Source: JANQIO01 sp965601975 (GTDB taxonomy: Bacteria; Pseudomonadota; Gammaproteobacteria; Pseudomonadales; Halieaceae). From it: DNA of 64,000 nt. The DNA lies in assembly GCA_965601975.1 (NCBI GenBank), contig OZ271856.1, positions 4,650,001 through 4,714,000 on the forward strand. The letters are read 5' to 3'. Numbering within the stretch: position 1 is the stretch's first letter; every line of letters begins with the position of its first letter. Shown here piece after piece: positions 60,238 to 64,000 of this stretch. Both the position numbers and the translations under genes were made by a program. The notes beneath the pieces were generated by a model that did no database searches, was not told the DNA's origin, and was given only the letters and a program-made list of their open reading frames with translations.

Positions 60238-60266
60238 ATTATAAAGCCTGTGTCGGGCGTGATCAA
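60238..60266 (-). promoter_or_regulatory. Promoter of mnmG-rsmG-parAB
   Basis: On the minus strand TTGATC and a perfect TATAAT are separated by 17 bases, 36 bp upstream of the mnmG ATG. Confidence 0.8.
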
Positions 60267-60289
60267 AATCTGCTCAGGTTCTCGCGCAT

Positions 60290-60643
60290 TTAAATAAGTA
60301 AAAGAAGATAAAAATATCCTAGGTATATATAGAAGTAATATTGTAGTGATAATTAGAGCGGCAGATTTCTGTGAGTATCGGAAGAAAGCTATTAAAAATC
60401 AATAGCTTAGTTAAATGATAAGCACGGTGTTAAGCCCTGATTGAGGGCTTGGAACACCTTGGTCAGCCGTTGGATAACTATCGGGGTGGCTGCTCCCGTG
60501 GAGCTTGTCTCCCATCGCCCACAGGGTGGCGCACAGGCAACTCCCGGCCTTGCTCACAACTTTTGCCACAACGTTCGTCATAACAACGGTCCCGGGGTGA
60601 ACAGCGGGAGCAAGCTGTGGACAGCCCGGGGGCAGTCCGGGGA
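60290..60643. other. AT-rich intergenic region, candidate replication origin
   Basis: No gene fits between mnmG and mnmE. Bases 60290-60425 are strikingly AT-rich for this genome, with two hairpins nearby: AGCTATT-N7-AATAGCT at 60388-60408 and AAGCCCT-N5-AGGGCTT at 60432-60450. The right half holds degenerate DnaA-box-like 9-mers: GTTATCCAA (complement, 60470-60478), TTTGCCACA at 60562-60570 and CTGTCCACA (complement, 60615-60623), each a poor match to TTATCCACA. In E. coli oriC lies beside mnmG; in Pseudomonas it lies by dnaA. The region may simply be a promoter region. Confidence 0.35.
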
Positions 60644-62011
60644 TTACTTGCCAATGCAGAAACTGGAGAAGATCTCTCCCAGCAGATCATCGGCGCTCAT
60701 GGTACCGGTGATTTCACCCAGCACGTCATGGGCGCGCCGCAGGTCTTCGGCCAGCAATTCGCCGTAGCTCATCTGGGTAGATGCGGTCTCCAGCGATTGG
60801 CGGGCGCGCTCCAGCGCATCGATATGACGCCGACGCGCCATGAACCCGTGACTGGCATCGCCCTCGTAGCCCATGGCCTGTTTGAGGTGGTCGCGCAATA
60901 GCGTCATCCCGGCACCGGTTTGCGCGGACAGGGTAACAATCGTCGCGTCGTCGGTGTCGCGGACCGCAGGGTCGGCGCCGGTGATATCGCATTTGTTGTG
61001 TACCAGGGTCACCGGGATACTCCGCGGCAGCTGGGCGTGCAACTCCGGCCACAGGCTGTCGACGTCGGCGCGGGCAGCGTCCGCATTGCTGGCATCGACC
61101 ACCAGGAGAATACGGTCGGCACTGCCCATTTCGCGCCAGGCGCGGTTGATGCCCTCCTGTTCCACCAGGTCGGGGCTTTGCCGGAGTCCCGCGGTATCCA
61201 CGATATGCAGCGGCATGCCTTCAATCTGGATATGTTCGCGAAGCACATCACGCGTCGTGCCCTCGATGGGGGTGACGATGGCGGTGTCTTCGCCGCTCAG
61301 CGCATTCAGCAGGCTGGATTTACCGGCATTCGGCCGCCCCGCGATAACCAGCTTCATCCCGTCGCGCAGCAGCCTGCCCTGTCGTGCGGTACCCAGCACG
61401 GTGTCGAGCTGCTCCCGGATTCCGCGGAGTTTTACACCCACCTGCCCCTGCTCGAGGAAGTCGATCTCCTCCTCGGGAAAGTCGATGGCGGCTTCGACGT
61501 AAACACGCAGTGCGATGACCTGTTCCAGCAGCGCCTGGATCTCGCGGGAGAATTCCCCCTGCAGGGAGCGGTGGGCGCTGCGCACGCCAGCCTCGGTCGT
61601 GGCGCTGATCAGGTCGGCGATCGCCTCGGCCTGGGCCAGGTCGATCTTGTCGTTGAGGAAGGCGCGCTGGCTGAATTCACCGGGGTCCGCCAGGCGGGCA
61701 CCGCAACGACAGCATTCGGTCAGCAGCATTTCCAGCACGGCCGTGCCGCCGTGGCCCTGCAGTTCCAGGACGTCTTCACCGGTAAAAGAATGAGGGCCCT
61801 GGAACAGCAAGGCGATGCCGCTGTCGAGGGTGTCACCCTCGCTGTCGAGAAAGCGGCAGTAGTGGGCGTGCCGTGGTTCCAGTTCGATGCCCGTCAGCTG
61901 CCTGCCAATGCTTGAGGCAGCAGGTCCCGAGACCCGGACTACACCAATACCCCCTGTCCCCGGCGCCGTGGCCACGGCAGCGATCGTGTCCTGCGGCAGG
62001 GCGGGATTCAC
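60644..62011 (-). CDS. mnmE: tRNA modification GTPase MnmE
   Basis: 455 residues. N-terminal DTIAAVATAPGTGGIGVVRVSG binds a folate, G domain GRPNAGKSSLLNALSG near 223, TTRD near 248, and DTAGLR near 268. The C-terminal CIGK supplies the conserved Cys. Partner of MnmG, with which it modifies U34 of tRNAs. It follows yidC by three bases. Confidence 0.97.
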   Translation of the reverse strand: MNPALPQDTIAAVATAPGTGGIGVVRVSGPAASSIGRQLTGIELEPRHAHYCRFLDSEGDTLDSGIALLFQGPHSFTGEDVLELQGHGGTAVLEMLLTECCRCGARLADPGEFSQRAFLNDKIDLAQAEAIADLISATTEAGVRSAHRSLQGEFSREIQALLEQVIALRVYVEAAIDFPEEEIDFLEQGQVGVKLRGIREQLDTVLGTARQGRLLRDGMKLVIAGRPNAGKSSLLNALSGEDTAIVTPIEGTTRDVLREHIQIEGMPLHIVDTAGLRQSPDLVEQEGINRAWREMGSADRILLVVDASNADAARADVDSLWPELHAQLPRSIPVTLVHNKCDITGADPAVRDTDDATIVTLSAQTGAGMTLLRDHLKQAMGYEGDASHGFMARRRHIDALERARQSLETASTQMSYGELLAEDLRRAHDVLGEITGTMSADDLLGEIFSSFCIGK

Positions 62012-62014
62012 GGC

Positions 62015-63688
62015 TCAGGTCCTGGCGGCAGCCTGCTCGATCTGTCGCGTGATCACCCACTGCTGGGCGATGGACAGGATGTTGTTGGTGACCCAGTACA
62101 GTACGAGGCCGGCCGGGAACCAGAGAAAGAAGAAGGTAAAGATGATCGGCATCCACTGCATGATTTTCGCCTGCATGGGATCAGGCGGCGGTGGCGCCAG
62201 TTTCTGCTGGAACCACATGCTGGCGCCCATGAGCAGAGGCAGTACAAGGTACGGATCCATCACTGACAGGTCGTCGATCCAGCCGAAGAACGGTGCCTGG
62301 CGCAGTTCGACACTTTCCATCAGCACCCAGTACAGCGCGATGAATACCGGCATCTGTACCAGGATGGGCAGACAGCCCGCCAGGGGATTGATCTTCTCCT
62401 TGCGGTACAGGTTCATCATTTCCTGCGACTGCTTCTGCTTGTCCTCGGCGTAGCGTTCGCGGATGTTCTGCAACTGTGGTTGGACACGCCGCATATTGGC
62501 CATGGACCGGTAGCTGGTGGCCGACAGTTTGAAGAATGCCGCCTTGATCAGCACGGTCAGGAGAATAATGGCGACACCCCAGTTCCCGACATAGCCGTAA
62601 ATCTTGATCAGCAGCCAGAACAGCGGTTGCGCAATCCACCAGAGCCAGCCGTAGTCGACGCTGAGGTCCAGGTATTCAGAAATTTCGGCCAGGCGGTACT
62701 GATCCTTGGGACCCGCGTAAAAATGGGCGACGACGCTGCCTTGCTGGCCGGGCGCCAGCACCAGGGCCGGTGAAACAAAGCCGGCGATGTTATAGCCGGC
62801 GCTGGTGACGCGTGTGCTGTAGTTGTGGGATTGCTCCGGGTTGGGTATCCAGGCGCTGAGGAAATAGTGCTGGATCATAGCGATCCAGCCGCCGCTCAGT
62901 TTTTCCTTGAGCGGCTTTTCCTGCATATCCTCGAAATCGTACTTGGCGAAGCGCTCATCCGGGAGGGTGGTCGCTGTACCCAGGAACGGTGCCATCCCCA
63001 TACCGCTGGACAGTTCTGCAGACGGGTCGGGGCTGCTGTCGCGCTTGATCTGTCCGAACAGGTTGGCCTGCCAGCGTGCATCTGACTGGTTGTCTACCAG
63101 GTATTCCATGCGCACGAGATAGTCCCCGCGGGTGAAGACATAGCGCTTGGTAATACCGACATCGCCGTCGACCACGGCGATGAGATCGATGGTCAATTCA
63201 TCGGCGTCATCGGACAGGACAAAGCTTTCCGCAGTGGCCGTGAACCGGGCGCGCCCCTGGCTGTCGATGCCGTCGGCGCCGATCAGGCCGCTCTGGGCCA
63301 CATAGGTTCGGCGCTCGTTGCTTTCGAGCAGCAGGAACGGAACATCGGGATACTCGAGCCTGGCCGGGTAGTCGATCAGGGCCACCTCGGTAATGTCCCC
63401 ACCTTCCAGGTCGATACGAACCTGCATCAGGTCAGTTTTGACCGTGATGCCGCGGCTGGTGGTGACAACGGGCTGCGGTGCCACGGCCGGTTCGGCGACC
63501 ACGGGGATTTCATCGCTGGTCGCCCCGGCGGTCGGGACATCCGGCAGGGCCGTTGGAGTGTCAGCCAAGCTTGTGGCCGGCGGCAGCGGCGCGGGCGCAT
63601 TCTGCTGCTGGAAGTTGACATACTCTGTGAGCAACATGAAAGAAAGAACGGCGATAACGCCAATCAGCAGGGAGCGCGTCAGGTCCAT
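62015..63688 (-). CDS. yidC: Membrane protein insertase YidC
   Basis: 557 residues from the ATG at 63688, with GAAGAG six bases upstream; a GTG two codons earlier is an alternative. First helix at residues 5-22, a large periplasmic domain (about 25-340), then five conserved membrane helices. The first of these contains the hydrophilic-groove Arg (LSATSYRSMANMRRVQPQ). Inserts and folds inner membrane proteins. Located between yidD and mnmE as in nearly all gammaproteobacteria. Confidence 0.97.
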   Translation of the reverse strand: MDLTRSLLIGVIAVLSFMLLTEYVNFQQQNAPAPLPPATSLADTPTALPDVPTAGATSDEIPVVAEPAVAPQPVVTTSRGITVKTDLMQVRIDLEGGDITEVALIDYPARLEYPDVPFLLLESNERRTYVAQSGLIGADGIDSQGRARFTATAESFVLSDDADELTIDLIAVVDGDVGITKRYVFTRGDYLVRMEYLVDNQSDARWQANLFGQIKRDSSPDPSAELSSGMGMAPFLGTATTLPDERFAKYDFEDMQEKPLKEKLSGGWIAMIQHYFLSAWIPNPEQSHNYSTRVTSAGYNIAGFVSPALVLAPGQQGSVVAHFYAGPKDQYRLAEISEYLDLSVDYGWLWWIAQPLFWLLIKIYGYVGNWGVAIILLTVLIKAAFFKLSATSYRSMANMRRVQPQLQNIRERYAEDKQKQSQEMMNLYRKEKINPLAGCLPILVQMPVFIALYWVLMESVELRQAPFFGWIDDLSVMDPYLVLPLLMGASMWFQQKLAPPPPDPMQAKIMQWMPIIFTFFFLWFPAGLVLYWVTNNILSIAQQWVITRQIEQAAART

Positions 63689-63697
63689 AGTCACTCT

Positions 63698-63907
63698 TCA
63701 GGAACGGGGGGGTGGCACCGGGTCACAGCCACCCTCGTGCCAGGGGTGGCATTTTCCCAGTCGGCGGGCGGCCAGCAGTACACCGCGCAGTGCCCCGTGG
63801 TTTTTGATGGCCTCTTCGGCATAGTGTGAGCAGCTGGGATGAAAGCGGCAGTGATAGCCCACCCATGGGCTGAGAATCAGCCGATAGGTGCGGATCGCAA
63901 ATACCAT
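63698..63907 (-). CDS. yidD: Membrane protein insertion efficiency factor YidD
   Basis: 69 residues from the ATG at 63907: YRLILSPWVGYHCRFHPSCSHYAEEAI, GVLLAARRLGKCHPWHEGGCDPVPP, with the three conserved Cys and HPW. I prefer this start because the reading frame that looks like rnpA ends eight bases upstream. An in-frame GTG at 63949 and TTG at 63964 would overlap it. No good Shine-Dalgarno resolves the choice. Confidence 0.85.
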   Translation of the reverse strand: MVFAIRTYRLILSPWVGYHCRFHPSCSHYAEEAIKNHGALRGVLLAARRLGKCHPWHEGGCDPVPPPRS

Positions 63908-63915
63908 GCAGCTGA

Positions 63916-64000
63916 TCAGTGCGGATGAAAGCGCCGCGGCAATTCGCACCGGAATAGCCGACAACCCCGCATTGCCGAAGGCTGCGCTGGAGGGCTGGTT
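63916..64000 (-). CDS. rnpA: Probable 3' end of rnpA (RNase P protein)
   Basis: By gene order, RNase P protein should lie upstream of yidD. Of the three minus-strand frames only the one ending in TGA at 63916-63918 closes before yidD. The visible tail, TSPPAQPSAM to FHPH, is a variable extension with no diagnostic motif. The identification is therefore contextual. Confidence 0.4.
   Translation of the reverse strand, partial: TSPPAQPSAMRGCRLFRCELPRRFHPH

Overview
The window is a GC-rich, gene-dense bacterial chromosome segment made almost entirely of housekeeping genes. Gene content and order (radC-coaBC-algC-argB, slmA, pyrE next to crc, rph/yicC-gmk-rpoZ-spoT-ridA, ubiC-ubiA, atpIBEFHAGDC followed by parB-parA-rsmG-mnmG, then mnmE-yidC-yidD-rnpA) point to a gammaproteobacterium. 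The crc gene beside pyrE and the membrane-anchored AlgC fit the Pseudomonadales/Cellvibrionales side of the class. I infer a marine Cellvibrionales or Halieaceae-like organism, but a 16S or whole-genome comparison would be needed to settle this. I saw no phage, transposase, CRISPR array, rRNA or tRNA.

Layout. 1-5345: end of hemW, then leftward ftsY-ftsE-ftsX, rpoH with a perfect CIRCE (HrcA operator) in its leader, a four-unit tandem repeat, a DUF423 gene and trmB. 5399-8773: rsmD and coaD rightward; mutM, rpmB-rpmG and radC leftward. A 116-bp nested palindrome lies between mutM and rpmG. 8865-14337: coaBC, a long membrane-anchored algC (no dut between them), argB and slmA. 14413-22142: a coiled-coil DUF4124-like protein, pyrE, crc, rph, yicC, gmk, rpoZ, spoT and ridA. 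22082-32088: a YeeZ-like epimerase, recG, a fused rubredoxin/rubredoxin reductase, ubiC, ubiA, a COG3146 protein, a DUF938 methyltransferase, a Baeyer-Villiger-type flavoprotein and yaaA. 32282-38774: TRAP transporter genes dctQ-dctM, a thioesterase, an exported COG4798 methyltransferase, and on the other strand dctP directly behind uvrD. 38818-48613: a six-unit tandem repeat, a DUF3604 lipoprotein, glmS-glmU, a TrmB-family regulator with its own candidate operator, an SDR, an NhaC antiporter and a sulfotransferase-like protein. 48689-64000: the complete ATP synthase operon, parAB, rsmG, mnmG, an AT-rich gap that may be a replication origin, mnmE, yidC, yidD and the end of rnpA.

Working together: ftsEX/ftsY serve division and membrane targeting. 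coaD and coaBC make coenzyme A. glmU/glmS make UDP-GlcNAc. ubiC/ubiA start ubiquinone synthesis, feeding the respiratory chain that drives the ATP synthase. spoT, rpoZ, gmk, crc and rpoH are global regulation or nucleotide functions. mnmG, mnmE, trmB, rsmD and rsmG modify tRNA and rRNA.

The less ordinary signals are the CIRCE on rpoH, a 22-bp intergenic tandem repeat family found at two loci with a probable diverged third, the nested palindrome, two clear inverted-repeat operator candidates, the AT-rich mnmE/mnmG gap, and several uncharacterised accessory proteins. I found no clear candidate for a wholly new multi-gene system.
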